The notes under the pieces: model-generated
Seen by the model: only the letters and a program-made list of their open reading frames with translations
What the model was told of the DNA's origin: nothing
The model's database searches: none
Assembly (NCBI GenBank): GCA_028274465.1
Contig: CM051456.1
Span: 68,806,753-68,870,752, forward strand
Direction of reading: 5' to 3'
Length of the DNA: 64,000 nt
DNA from: Plantago ovata
Taxonomy: Eukaryota; Streptophyta; Magnoliopsida; Lamiales; Plantaginaceae
Position numbers and translations under genes: made by a program
Shown: positions 22,533 to 34,378 of the stretch, piece by piece
Position numbering within the stretch: position 1 is the first letter of the stretch
How the letters are laid out: the number at the start of each line of letters is the position of its first letter

Positions 22533-24775
22533 TTAAGCTCTTCCAGAAGATTTTCTCAAAATCTCTCTTACACTCTTCTCAGCAAGTGCAGTAAATTCAA
22601 CACAGTCCTTTTCGTAGTTTTCCAAAAGCCTACGGACTTGAAGAATTCTTGCGTTTTTGCAGGCGGTATGATGATGCTTTTCAGCATTCATTTCCATGTA
22701 GTTAGTCACCCACAAATGCATGCCCCAATTGCTGGCATGGAGAAGCTGTGTATCTGAAATGCTTTTCGGATGAATCTTTCTTAGCCAGAGAAGATCTTCT
22801 TCTTGATCCTTAGCAGTGAGATAGAAGTACTCCTAAGGAATCAATCCAAGTCTCTTCTTTGTTTTCTTTGTTTTCTTTGTTTTCTTTGTTACTGGGTCAG
22901 AGTAGTAAGCAATGCCAGGTGTTTTGATCAGATTTGGTTCTTGTTTGTAAGTCTTACCAATGGTGATTCTTCTTACTGAGACCTCAAGATTCAACCATCT
23001 CCCAGCAATATTTCTTGGGAGGGATTCTTCCCTTTGATTTCTTTCGACTTTGAGTTCAATCCATTTGAACATTTGATTCAAAATGGCTATAGGAAAGAAC
23101 TCATTTACCAGCAAGTCTTCCAGCTTTAAAATCCAACAACCATGAATGTTTCTGATTACATTCTGAGTGGTTTCTTCATTGCTGGTCTTTGTGTATTCAA
23201 TGCCGGAGCCAATAGCAATGCTGGCCAGCCTCTTTTCTTCCTGTCTTTGCCTTCTTCTTTTTGTCTTAGCATTGTCTTGATCTCTTGCTGAAGAGTCAGA
23301 CGAGAAATGCTTTGAGTGGCCAGACGGAGTCAAGGCTGTTAAGGGTCTAGCTCTTATGGCTTGAGCTATTGTTTGATTGTCATCATCTTCATCATCTTCA
23401 TTCAGATTGTGATGACTTTCAGTATGGCAAAAATCTTGAGTTTCAGCAGCAGTTTTTCTCTTTTTGGTACTTGCTGAATTTAACTCAGATTCTGCTTGCC
23501 TTTTAGAACTTTGCTCTTTTTCAGCAAGCGGTTCTATGGGCAGTGGCACATCAACAGCAGGAGGGGTTTGGTTTCTTTTTCTGGTACTCTTCTTTCCCCC
23601 CTTAGACATGGATTGCAACATCGGAGTGATGTGCAGAGAATAAAACTCATTGCAATTTTCAGCAAGAGTGCTTAAACTGTTATACTTCATGATGATTTGT
23701 TGCTGGTCAGAAGTCATTTTTGACAACTCTCTTTGAATACTCATCATGTTCTCTTCATGTCTTTTCTCTGTTGCGGCCTTCTCATCCATGAAAGTCTGAG
23801 CCTTTACGAGAGCATTCTTTGCGAGCCTGAGCGCTTGACTTACATCTTCTTCATAGCTCTTGTGATAAAGACTGATGTCTTTCTGAGCTATTGTCAAAGT
23901 GGTAGTGCGTCTCAGCACTGTGGCCAATATTTTTCCAAAGTCAAGTGGGCTCTCAGCAAGCAATGCTTCATCTTCAGCTTTGTAGGCATCATGGACTTCC
24001 TTTAGTGCTAAAATTCTAGGAGTAAACTCCTCAACTCTTGGGAACGGCACTAAATGTGGTGTCAAGGAATGAACCTTAAGTTCGGAAGCAAAACTGATCA
24101 TCCTGTAATAGCAATTCGGCTCTTAAGGAATCATCTTTATCAGTGATGTAATCAGGAGGAGGAATCTGAACAACTTTTGGGTCTCGCTTGGATTGTTCAT
24201 CCTCATTTTCTGACAAGTCGTCATCATCCTCAGATTCATCAAGTTCAGCAACTTTAGAACCTTTATCAGTAGCTTCACTTCCTTTTTGTTGAGTGGTTGC
24301 TGATGGCAACGCTTCAGACTCAACAACTGGAGTTTCACCAGTAGTTAGTTTTAATTGGGTAGTTGCTGAAGGCAACGTTTGAGACTCAATAACTGGAGTT
24401 TCGCCAGTAGTTAGTTTTAATTGAGTAGTTGCTGAAGGCAACGTTTGAGACTCAATAACTGGAGTTTCGCCAGTAGTTAGTTTTAATTGAGTTTGAGACT
24501 CAATTACTGGAGTTTCGTCAGTAGTAAATGGAAGGGAGGGGACTTCCGTTGATCTTACTCCTGAATATTGACCAATTTCTAGATCCTGCGTATGCCTTGC
24601 ATGGATCAAGAGACTGTTCTTGAGAGCGCGTTGGTAATATTCATCTTGTTCTTCATCATCCTCAAGGTTTTCTTCAGTAACCTTGGCATCAGAAACTGGA
24701 CTTTTGCCATTTTTCAAGGCAGCCCTTTTTCTGGCATATTCTTCTTCAGTATCAGCACCTTGCACAGGTGCTTGA
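22533..24775 (-). pseudogene. Extra gene of the copia element, 3' part
   Basis: Continuation, in the same frame, of the 49371-52477 coding part after removal of the insertion at 24776-49370. It opens with an acidic segment, then three copies of a 22-residue repeat (L-K-L-T-T-G-E-T-P-V core, 24289-24520). Next come Asp/Glu-rich and long coiled-coil stretches with Lys/Arg-rich patches, and a K-K-T repeat near 22850. Breaks: a frame change near 24110 and an in-frame TAG at 22833-22835, after which the frame stays open to 22533. No signal peptide or membrane segment, so 'envelope' is not supported. Function unknown. Confidence 0.7.
24289..24520 (-). repeat. 66-bp (22-codon) tandem repeat in the extra gene
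   Basis: Three near-identical in-frame units plus a partial one, encoding L-K-L-T-T-G-E-T-P-V-I-E-S-Q-T-L-P-S-A-T. The near identity implies recent expansion. Confidence 0.88.
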
Positions 24776-24900
24776 TGTTAGTAATTGTAAAAAATTACCT
24801 CTAAGGTTAATGCAGCGGAATTTGAAAATTTTCCTACATGGATCATCGATTGAATGATTATTTAACATGCTCCACATAAATAACATACCCGTTATCCAGC

Positions 24901-25271
24901 TGATGATGTCGTTTTTCACCAATTAAATTTGTTTTAAAAGCCTAAGAACACTTATCACTACACAAACTAGAGTGCAATGGCAAGTTGTCCCTGAGTGTCG
25001 TTCTCTCGGGACCTAACGTGGCTTTGCTTGAGGTTTTTGCAAGTAATTTCAGTCAACGAGTTCAAATGTTGATAGAATCGTTTCCTTTGAACAATAACAA
25101 CGAGAAATCAGATTTACGTAAACAAGTTTGGAAAACGGTTGGTCGTAGAAATCAAATACACATGCATGGGTTACGAACATGCTCACAAGTTCAGTGCGTA
25201 GAACCTTCGATCAAGTCTGCTAAGCAACTTGTCTAGGCAAATTTAAGACACACATCATGAAAGATCACTAT
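24901..25271 (-). repeat. Truncated 3' LTR of the outer Athila element
   Basis: Matches the first 371 bp of the 1,405-bp LTRs, then jumps into protease sequence at ...ATCACTATCA/TGAAAGACCC. A nearby repeat of CATGAAAGA suggests microhomology at the deletion point. Confidence 0.88.
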
Positions 25272-26801
25272 CATGAAAGACCCATCTGCCAATTGCACCA
25301 TGCACTTCATTGGTCTTAAGCTAGACAAACCCGACTCTTCATACACGTTCAAAGGTATGACATTCACACCCGCTCCCGTGTCTAGAGTTGTCACTATACC
25401 ATCCTTCTTTCCCAAGCCGATTTCCACATCAAAGCTCTCTTGGATAGGCACTTCCACCATATCCACCAACTCATCCTCAGACGATGAGTTTTCATTCACT
25501 TCCTCAACCATCACATCAGATTGTGCGACCACTTTCTCTTCCACAACTACCTTAGGAGTCTCAAGCTCCTCACTCACTTTGCAAGTTTCAGTTACCTTGC
25601 AACTTGGCACCTCAACTAGTGCATTGTCTCTCACAACCGTGATTTCCACGGGCAAATCAGTCACCACAGTTATGGCCATAGCCTTCTCCGTGTTTCCGGG
25701 AAACTTCCCTTGCTCTCTACTCGCCCCTCGATCTATAAGCTCTTGTAGCTTCTTATGGAGGTTGCTACTACTAGCCTCAAGCTTCTCAAAGCGTTGATTG
25801 TTAGTAGCCTCATTACGATAGTAATGCTCCATGAATTTATTCGTGTTCATAACCAGATCATTGAGTGAAGAGACAAGAGGTGAAGGAAGCACCCCTCCAC
25901 CTTGCGGTCCTGAACTAGCAACCGGAGGTGGAGGTGTAGGATTAGAAGGTGGTGCTCCTTCATACCAATTGTTCCCATAGCTGAGACGACTTCTATCTTG
26001 ATTAGGCCCATAGGCATTTTGATCCGAGTTATGAAAATAACCACGGTTGCCTTGATTCTGGTACCCACCTCGGGGTCCACGGTTTTGTGGCCTCACATTG
26101 CCATAACCTTGCCCGTAGTTCACATCTTCAACTACTTGCTCTCCCTCAGCAGCATATACCTCTTGAAGGACATCGTTCGTGATATATTGCTCTCTATCAA
26201 ATTCAGAACGGCACAAGTAGGCCGGGTGCCCATAGTTCTTGCACACACCACAAACTTCCGTAGAAGGAGAAGGAACGCTTTGCCTCAAAGCTTGCTTCAC
26301 TTCATGGGCGAACCCATCGAAGGCATTTTGTTCCACTACTACCTTGGCCTCACCTCTTTGCTCCTTTTGGAGCACACGAGCCCTCACATTCCGGTTTTGG
26401 GAATTCCGGTACATCATGTCCAGCTTTACTTGGGCTTGAGAAGGAAGCAACTCCCCCATACTACCTCCACAAATACTATCCACTTGAGATTGAATCTCAG
26501 GATGTAGACCATTGTAAAAGAATTGGAGAAGCTGAACTTTGTCATACCCGTTATGTGGGCATCGATGATGCAACCCCATGAAACGATCATAGGCCTCGTG
26601 GAAAGGCTCATCGTACCTCTGCTCGACGGAGCTAATTTGGCTCTTCATAGCCATTGTCTTGGAAGCGGGGTAGTAACGCTCCATGAACTTGTCGAAACAT
26701 AGATCCCATGTTGTCAAAGACCCGGCCTCCAAGGTATTGAGCCAAGCCTTTGCACGATCGCCTAGCCCCATAGAAAAGACCTTCAAACGGAGATCATCAT
26801 C
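25272..26801 (-). pseudogene. Athila gag-protease, outer copy, C-terminal part
   Basis: Begins in the middle of gag after the inner insertion. It shows the retrotransposon gag core (K-A-W-L-N-T-L-E-A-G near the right end), a zinc knuckle C-G-V-C-K-N-Y-G-H-P-A-Y-L-C at about 26210-26255, a Gly/Asn/Gln-rich stretch, and the protease L-D-T-G-A-G at about 25370. It is cut off shortly after M-V-Q-L-A-D-G by the LTR-joining deletion. The first part of this gag is at 37563-37147. Confidence 0.9.
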
Positions 26802-28206
26802 TGATGATGTCGTTTTTCACCAATTAAATTTGTTTTAAAAGCCTAAGAACACTTATCACTACACAAACTAGAGTGCAATGGCAAGTTGTCCCCGAGTGTT
26901 GTTCTCTCGGGACCTAACGTGGCTTTGCTTGGGGTTTTTGCAAGCAATTTCAGTCAACGAATTCAAAGTTGATAGAATCGTTTCTTTTGAACAATAGCAA
27001 CGAGAAATCAGATTTATGTAAACAAGATTGGAAAACGGTTGGTGGTAGAAATCAAATACACATGCATGGGTTACGAATATGCTCACAAGTTCAGTGCGTA
27101 GAACCTTCGATCAAGTCTGCTAAGCAACTTGTCTAGGCAAATTTAAGACACACATCATGAAAGATCACTATCAATAATTTAGAGGTGCTTGTCACCAACA
27201 CCATTTATCTAGCATGCTGCAAATCTCTAACATACAATCCTATAGCTTTCATTGACCAAGAGTTTGTCACTATACTCAATTGGAATATATTTTATAGGCA
27301 ACTAAGAATCATATGAAGGGATTTGCAGCAAGATTGAATTACAATCTCATGTAAGCATAAACATAACCCATAGCATGCATATTCTACATTCTACCACCAA
27401 CACAAAAGATTTAGCTACTCATATTCATCAACATAGACATCAATTCATATGAATAATAATTGGAATTCATCATATCAAACTACAAGACAAGAGAGTGATA
27501 CAAGTTACCAACAAAGCTGTCACTAATCGGTGGAAAGCAAAGAAAACCCCTCCGTAGATGATTACAAAGGATGAATCCTCAATCAAAACCTTGAATCCCA
27601 AGCTAGAATACAAATAAATCTGAATATTCTCTGTGTTTTGGGGCTTAGGAGCTCTCCAAAACGAAGTTACAGTTCAAAAGATATTCAAAAAATGATCAAA
27701 GATCAGATCTAAGAAGGAAAATCCGAAAACGTAACCGCTGCCAAGCGGACCGCTTGGAGAAGCCAAGCGGAGCGCTTGGCAAGCGAAGCGCTTCGGGCAC
27801 TCCAAGCGCTTCGCTTGGCTTCTGTGCCAAAGCTCCTGGAAATTGAAGCGAAGCGCTTCACTATTCCAGGCACTTAGCTTGGCTCTTGGGCAGATTTTTG
27901 TCTTCAAACTCAATCTTTTTGCCCTCGCATGGCCCTCGGGTGCCTTGGACTCATCCTTCTCGATGCTTATTGAAGCTCAAACACTTACAAACAAGCCACG
28001 GAGATTGGGGAACTTCAAAGGGGCCGTCTTTTCCATCAAAAGGGCTCGTTTTTAGCTCCAAAAACACCGTTTCGTACCTAAGTGCCTGAAAATGCAGAAA
28101 ACACAAAACGTGACACAATTCTACAAAACTAACCAAAAAACAAGGCTAAAAGATAGCAAAAGAAGGTGAAAAAGACAAGATGAACGCGTCAAAAATACGT
28201 TCATCA
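26802..28206 (-). repeat. 3' LTR of the inner Athila element
   Basis: 1,405 bp. On its right, 28207-28230, is the purine tract GGTTTGGGGAGTT (minus strand). It contains a cluster of AAGCG(G/A)...CGCTT palindromes (27735-27890). Confidence 0.93.
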
Positions 28207-30230
28207 AACTCCCCAAACCAAACCTTTGCTTGTCCTCAAGCAACAAACTAACCTAAATACAACACAAAAGGAGTCTCATGCCAAGTAAGATGAACTAATC
28301 TATTGAATCTACCAAATGCTTATGAACAAGACCATATGTGCATGACATGCAAGTAGGTCGAAGTATGTCTCGGTTGCGAATATACACATTCTCAAGTGCA
28401 CTTGGTTAAACAAAGGAGTCTCTCGTAACATATTCTACCTGGACCTGGTCAGTGACGACACAATGATGCATGTTATCATACTACAATTGCCCCGTGCCTA
28501 TGAAACCGAGGACTTACTTTTGTTCACCAAGTGAGACTTTTCCTCAAGAGAGGGCGAACCAATACTGGCTCTCATCAAATGAAGGAGGGTTCCCTTAGAA
28601 AGATAACACTCCCCTATTCTACCCAGACTCTCAAGAATGAGTCTTCTTTCAACCACTTCTTGAATAGCAAGACGAGGGTGGTCAAGAACAGGCCTTGGAC
28701 GAAGGCGACACGAAACAAAAGATAGGATTTAAAACTCGATAACTTCACAAGAACAAAATATTTACATGACACTTGACACTTTACTAGACTGCTTTTGGCT
28801 TGCAACGACCCTTCTTTTGCTTTAGGGTCTTATTCTTTATTTTCTTTCTTCCCCTTTTTTTTCTTCTTTTCTTTTTTTTTCTCTTTTTTTTTTCTTTTCT
28901 TTTTTCTTTTTTCTCTTTCTTTTTTTATAGGGGCAAGCAGCAGACTATGTGTCAAAAACACCTCCCCAAACCTATTCGAGAGAATAGGTTTGAGCACAAA
29001 GACGAAAAGGAAAAAGGAAAGACTCTTTACAAAGACACCTCCCCTAACCTATTCGAAAGAATAGGTTGGGACACAAAACAAAAAGAAAAAGAAAAAGGAA
29101 ACTTTACAACGACTCAAAGACGAAAAGACAAGATCAACGAAGCAACCCCCTCCCCAAACCTATTCGATAGAATAGGTTTAATACAAGGAATCGCACACCT
29201 CACACTACCTCCTTCCTAGGCATTTGGCAATCTCAAATCGAGGTGAAGAACTTGTCGCCTCTTACGTACATACTTACACGGGTTACAACCATAGACTCTA
29301 ACATGCATCATTTCATAAGGCCATCGTGAACCGCAGTAGAAGAAACACCACTCAAGGTGATGTCGAGACTACTAAGCTTAACTAGTGCACAAGCAAATGT
29401 GACAAACCAAGCGAGACAAGCCTCAAACTACTTGCAAAGTGATGCAACATATGATCAATGGTCATAAACACTTAGTCTACTCAATAAAAAAGTTCAAAAG
29501 ACTTGGCAATAAACTCCACACAACAACCTGCAACAACTAATCTAGGGATGATATGCATGCAAAAAAAATGAAAAACACGACAAATCACATGAACTTGAGT
29601 AAAATCAGGCATGTACGAACCACACAAGCATATAGTACTGAAAATCCAATACCCCCTCCCCAAACCTAAACTTTTGCTCGTCCTCGAGCAAAGAAAAGTT
29701 GAAAGAAAAGGAAAAAATGGATTGAGAGTACACTTCCCTGAGATAAAGGTTCGTGTCCAATCTCCTATATATGAGTAGTACCTGAAAGGACTCAAGAAAC
29801 AAGTGAAAACGGGTGCGCAAAGGTGAGAAGAATGGAAAAACGAGGAAAATCCGGGTTCAGGGTCCAAGCGGAGCGCTTGGGAGTCTCCAGGCGCTCCGCT
29901 TGAATTTCCAGGAAGTTGCAAAACTTCCTGGAATTTGAAGCGGACCGCTTGGCACTTCCAGGCGCTTCGCTTGGCCCTGTTTCCAGATTTTCGATGTTTT
30001 TCCTCTCTTAATCATCTAAGGCACCAAGACAAAAACTAAACTAAACTAATCACGGCAAAAGGCACACAGGCCACAACTACAAAAGCAAATAAAGAGTACA
30101 AGAGTCAAAAGTCATAGCATCATACAACCAAATCGAATTAAGAGAGTTTCAACCAACAATAGTAAACGAGCCAAAATAACGATAATATACAAATACTACC
30201 GATAAATGTGGCCCCTGTCGGCTGGTGTCT
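28207..30230 (-). other. Athila 3' spacer with several polypurine-tract-like motifs
   Basis: Non-coding interval between the extra gene and the 3' LTR. It has a strong pyrimidine tract (28840-28928), three copies of a CCCCAAACCTATTC / GAATAGGTTT hairpin (about 28972, 29041, 29153), a second copy of the LTR-adjacent purine tract region (29653-29695) and a palindrome cluster (29861-29975). No supported gene. Confidence 0.7.
29861..29975. repeat. AAGCGG/CCGCTT palindrome cluster downstream of the Athila extra gene
   Basis: Four near-palindromic words such as CCAAGCGGAGCGCTTGG and GAAGCGGACCGCTTGG, plus the palindrome CCAGGAAGTTGCAAAACTTCCTGG given here as two arms CCAGGAAGTT and AACTTCCTGG. Confidence 0.75.
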
Positions 30231-31538
30231 CTAGTAGGGGTCGTAGGGGGTGTTAGGAAAGTCACTCCCTCTACCACCGGTCTGATCATGGAAAGGGTAC
30301 CCCGGAATTCGGCGAGCTAAGGCATCATAGCGGTTCATTGTCTCCTCCTGGTGGGCTCTCCAACGCCTAGTGTCCTCTGCTCGAGCGGCCTCCCAACGCT
30401 GATCAACACGCCCTTGGTAATCATCCCAACGCTGCTCCTCCATCACACGGAAGTCCTCCCACCTCTTGACTTCACGCTCCTCAAATCCCCGGAATTGGGT
30501 CGACTGAGCCTCCAACATGGTGGTTTGGAAGCTACCAAACTGATCGACCAAGATCTGGTTGAACCCCGAGAAGTCGAAGCTTCCTTGTCCGGCCGTAGGC
30601 GAAGGTGGAGGAGGTGTCACATGGCGCGTAACCCTCGGTGGCATAGGTTCTCCTTGCTGAGTGCACCAAGCCCCGTGCATCTCATTGTACGTATCAATGT
30701 TGATGGACTTCTTCGGCTTCTTGTCCAGCACGAGGTCGGGAACTCCGGCCTCCTTGCACATGGCCGTGATCAAGTTCCCAAAGGCAAGCTTCCGGTTGGC
30801 ATTACGGCGACGCTTGAATTCCTCGAAGATGACGACGCCAGGAGTGAGAGGCAAATCATGCAAGAGAGCATGGACTAGGACTCCGTAATAGGACTGAACC
30901 TCGGAATCATGTGTGCTAGGGATCAGATTGGCTTGAACGAACTTCAACATCATCCTTGCCTCGAAGGTGAGATCGTTGTGGCGCAAAATCCGGGGTGGCT
31001 CCTCAGGCAATTCATAATCATCCACGGTGATGCCATTTAGTACCTCCATGGGATAGTGATCAGACTCCCTGTCGTAGACATAGAGCTCCGCGGGATCAAA
31101 TCTCTCGTGGATTTCAGGCCGGCGGTTTGGATCCCGCGTCAGTGGCCTATCCAATCTCATGATGAAGCTAGTGATGCTCAAAGGAGTAAACTCGACCCCA
31201 ACACCGCGGACGGGGACCTCACCGGTCCGTTCATTATAGTCCGTGAAGGCAATGTAGAAATCCTCCACTACCGCTTGGTCCCAATTTGGCATGACCTCGC
31301 CATAGTACTTCCAGCCTCGCTCAGTAATGAGCTTGTTGAGCTCTTTGGCGCCACCCAACTCGCTCTCCCCAGCCGTGAAGCGAACGCTCCTCTCGGAAAT
31401 GTATGTGTGCTTGTGGGCATGGAAATTCGCTTCGAATTGCCTTGCCCTCCCCGATTGGCGATACTCGCCGGGTGTGGCCGTTTGTTGGGCACACGAGGTC
31501 CCTTCTCCCCTTGACCTCTTGGATCTTCTTGATGCCAT
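30231..31538 (-). CDS. Extra ('env-like') gene of the inner Athila element, intact frame
   Basis: Open frame of 435 residues from the ATG at 31538 (chosen because the protein starts M-A-S-R-R-S-K-R-S-R, a basic N-terminus usual here). The central region (about 70-250) resembles the 'putative plant transposon protein' domain, with R-G-W-K-Y-Y-G-E-V and V-E-D-F-Y-I-A-F segments and V-R-G-V-G-V-E-F before a short helical part. A Pro-rich hinge and a Trp/Arg/Glu-rich coiled C-terminus with repeated R-W-(E/D)-D follow. It occupies the position called env in Athila, but no signal peptide or transmembrane helix is visible. It is the only undamaged frame left in this element, which suggests either youth or selection. 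Role unknown. Confidence 0.75.
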   Translation of the reverse strand: MASRRSKRSRGEGTSCAQQTATPGEYRQSGRARQFEANFHAHKHTYISERSVRFTAGESELGGAKELNKLITERGWKYYGEVMPNWDQAVVEDFYIAFTDYNERTGEVPVRGVGVEFTPLSITSFIMRLDRPLTRDPNRRPEIHERFDPAELYVYDRESDHYPMEVLNGITVDDYELPEEPPRILRHNDLTFEARMMLKFVQANLIPSTHDSEVQSYYGVLVHALLHDLPLTPGVVIFEEFKRRRNANRKLAFGNLITAMCKEAGVPDLVLDKKPKKSINIDTYNEMHGAWCTQQGEPMPPRVTRHVTPPPPSPTAGQGSFDFSGFNQILVDQFGSFQTTMLEAQSTQFRGFEEREVKRWEDFRVMEEQRWDDYQGRVDQRWEAARAEDTRRWRAHQEETMNRYDALARRIPGYPFHDQTGGRGSDFPNTPYDPY

Positions 31539-32700
31539 TGTACCTAGAAGAATCTTGTTAGATAACTTCAAGAGACAATGAGACTTAGACTCTTATACTA
31601 CTACCAAACAATCTACTTCTACTCTAAGACAAGTATACGTTCTTCGTTTAAAACGAGTCATAACGCAACAAGTCGACTCTTAGACGTCAAAACTCACTCA
31701 AGTAATCTCATGGTGAGTTTGAAGGCTTGCTAAAGTTCATATGAAAAAATCGAGAAGCTTTAACACTTCGTTACGATAAATCCGTACGAATCTAAACCAA
31801 GCAAACAAACTCTCCAATTAAATTACCCAACCAATCCAACACATTCTCATGCAATCACAACATCACCATAATCATAACATAATTCAAATTCAAGGCTAAT
31901 AATCATCAAACAATTACATAGCAAAAATTCGAATCACTAGAGTTCATCATAAATCAAGAGGAGCAAAATTCGAATTTAGACATCACATCTAGTAAGAAAC
32001 ATGCTCAATAATCATTATCAAACTCTAATTTACCAATGCATAACACAATTGAAGCTAATTAAGATGAAATCCCAAATTCAAGAAAGTTAGGGTTCATGAG
32101 AGGTACCTTTGATTCCTTGTTATGGATGCTTCAAACGTGAAATTTGATCGGTTTAAATGATAGAGGAGGTGATGGGCTTTGTAAAATGCACTAGATTGCA
32201 AGAATTGGTGGAGAATTGAGAGAGATTGAGATTTTTGGGGTGCAAAATCGGCAAAGGAGGAAGAAAAACGAAGTGGGAGGCTTTGAATCTCAAGTGCCCC
32301 GCTTGCTTCCATAAAGAAAGCCAAGCGAAGTGCTTGGCAAGCGGTCCGCTTGGGCACTCCCAAGCGCTCCACTTGGATTTCCAGTAGGAATTCTCATTCC
32401 TACTGGAAATTCAAGCGGACCGCTTGGGCGAGCCAAGCGCTTCGCTTGGATTTCCAGTAAGAATGGGATTCTTACTGGAAAGCCAAGCGGACCGCTTGGG
32501 CTTTCCAAGCGGTTCGCTTGGGACCTGAAGCTCCCAAATCTATTTTTTTTTCAACTTTTGCTAAAATTTTACCCCAAAAAACTTGTCTAAACAACGAAAC
32601 AAAATTTAAACGTGCTTCTAATCTACATGCAATTACCTACAACCTCGGGTTGCCTCCCGAGAAGCGCCTTTGTTTAGAAGTCGTTGGCTCAACTCATCTT
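31539..32700 (-). other. Leader of the Athila extra gene and pol-deletion junction
   Basis: AT-rich non-coding stretch ending (32640-32700) in the conserved post-pol spacer. A palindrome cluster lies at 32285-32520. No gene recognised. Confidence 0.6.
32285..32520. repeat. AAGCGG/CCGCTT palindrome cluster upstream of the Athila extra gene
   Basis: About eight near-palindromic units, for example CCAAGCGGACCGCTTGG and CCAAGCGCTTCGCTTGG, separated by repeated TTCCAGTA(A/G)GAAT arms that also pair with each other. The same word family occurs in every LTR of the two Athila elements. Confidence 0.8.
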
Positions 32701-32703
32701 AGC

Positions 32704-33800
32704 TCATGCGGGATCAATTTTGCGTCGGGTACTAAACTTCCCCGTCCAAGTGCTCTTCAAAGCACTAAGTCCCTGCACATCTTGACGAACATAAAGAGGA
32801 CCAAAAAATCCTACAAGTTCGTTAGTATCAACATAAGCACATGAATTAACTATGGCTCGCAACGTATGTTGCTTGCCATTTACCTCGAAGCTACATGTAC
32901 GACGGTACATGTCTATCACCATATGTACTTTGTTGATGAAGGCTCTACCCAAAAGAACCACATCCTTGAGCTTTGCGGAGGATGTAGGCATGACGATGAA
33001 GTTCGTCTTGACCTCTACACCGGCGACTCTTACCACTAGATTTTCGATCACACCCAATGGCTTCTTCATAGACCCATCCGCCAATTGCACCATGCACTTC
33101 ATTGGTCTTAAGCCAGACAAACCCGACTCTTCGTACACGTTTAAAGGTATGACATTCACACCCGCTCCCGTGTCCAGAGTTTCCACTATTCCATCCTTCT
33201 TTCCCAAGCCGATTTCCACATCAAAGCTCTCTTGAATATGCACTTCCACCATATCCACCAACTCATCCTCAGACGATGAGTTTTCATTCACTTCCTCAAC
33301 TATCGCATCAGATTGTGCGACCACTTTCTCTTCCACAACTACCTTAGGAGTCTCAATCTCCTCACTCACCTTGCAAGTTTCAGTTACCTTGCAACTTGGC
33401 ACCTCAACTAGTGCATTGTCTCTCACAACCGTGATCTCCACGGGCAAATCAGTCACCACGGTTATGGCCATAGCCTTCTCCGTGTTTCCGGGAAACTTCC
33501 CTTGCTCTCTACTCGCCCCTCGATCTATAAGCTCTTGTAGCTTCTTATGGAGGTTGCTACTACTAGCCTCAAGCTTCTCAAAGCGTTGATTGTTAGTAGC
33601 CTCATTACGATAGTAATGCTCCATGAATTTATTCGTCTTCATAACCAGATCATTGAGTGAAGAGACAAGAGGTGAAGGAAGCACCCCTCCACCTTGTGGT
33701 CCCGAACTAGCAACCGGAGGTGGAGGTGAAGGATTAGAAGGCGGTGCTCCCTCATATCAATTGTTCCCATAGCTGAGACGACTTCTATCTTGATTAGGCC
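32704..33800 (-). pseudogene. Inner Athila gag C-terminus and protease
   Basis: Reads on from gag after the TRIM at 33801. A Trp codon in the N-N-W-Y-E-G segment near 33755 is TGA here (TGG in the outer copy), so gag-protease is interrupted. The protease has L-D-T-G-A-G and continues to the L-L-G-R-A-F-I motif, then ends at 32704 next to the post-pol spacer. RT and integrase are missing. Confidence 0.88.
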
Positions 33801-34378
33801 TGTAATGACCCGACCCACTAACGGGCCGAGACCCAGCCCAACGGGCCGGCAAGGTTACTCATGGGTGCTCTCCGGGGTGATATGTTGGCCTCACAGACCA
33901 ACACGGGTTCTAATCCGCGCACTTTGTCCTCACTCGTGCGCGCACCGGGAACTTCCCAGTGGGTCACCCATCCTAGAATTGCTCCAGAGCAAGCACGCTT
34001 AACTCTGAAGTTCTTCTAGGTGGATTCTCGAAAAGAAAGGTGCACCTTGTTGGTATGAGAAGCGTTCTCAACCCTTTTAATCCTCTGAAATCTTGGGGCG
34101 TTACAATCACCCCCTCTTAAATTGCGCAACGTCCTCGTTGCGCGCTGTCCCGAGATCAACCATCCGTGCAGGATTCTAGAGGTGGCCCCTCCAGGCTCAA
34201 CAGGTGGCTCCCACCGTCGATACGGTGTAGCACTTTGCCCCGGATGGCACTTAGTTCCTGCAGTTCCGGATAGTCCCGCTCTGATACCAACTGTAACGGT
34301 ACCGGTTTTGAAAACAAAATATTTTCTCGATTTTCTTTTTTCAAGAAAATATTTTGTTTTCAAAACGGTACCGTTACA
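33801..34378 (-). mobile_element. TRIM-like element with unequal termini, inserted in Athila gag
   Basis: Perfect target duplication AGGCC (33796-33800 and 34379-34383). Read on the minus strand: an 87-bp left terminus (34378-34292), then the primer site TGGTATCAGAGC (34289-34278), a short interior, a purine tract AAGAGGGGG, and a 305-bp right terminus (34105-33801). Both termini start TGTAACG; the left ends GTTACA and the right ends ATTACA. They are otherwise unlike: the left one is an almost perfect hairpin. The outer Athila copy shows the uninterrupted target. Confidence 0.85.

Noticed and set aside
28795..29219. Phenylalanine-rich frames
   Set aside because: Translation of a pyrimidine tract and hairpin repeats in the Athila spacer; no domain.
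30231..31538. Calling the Athila extra gene an envelope gene
   Set aside because: No signal peptide, transmembrane helix or glycoprotein-like Cys pattern is visible; position alone does not prove env.
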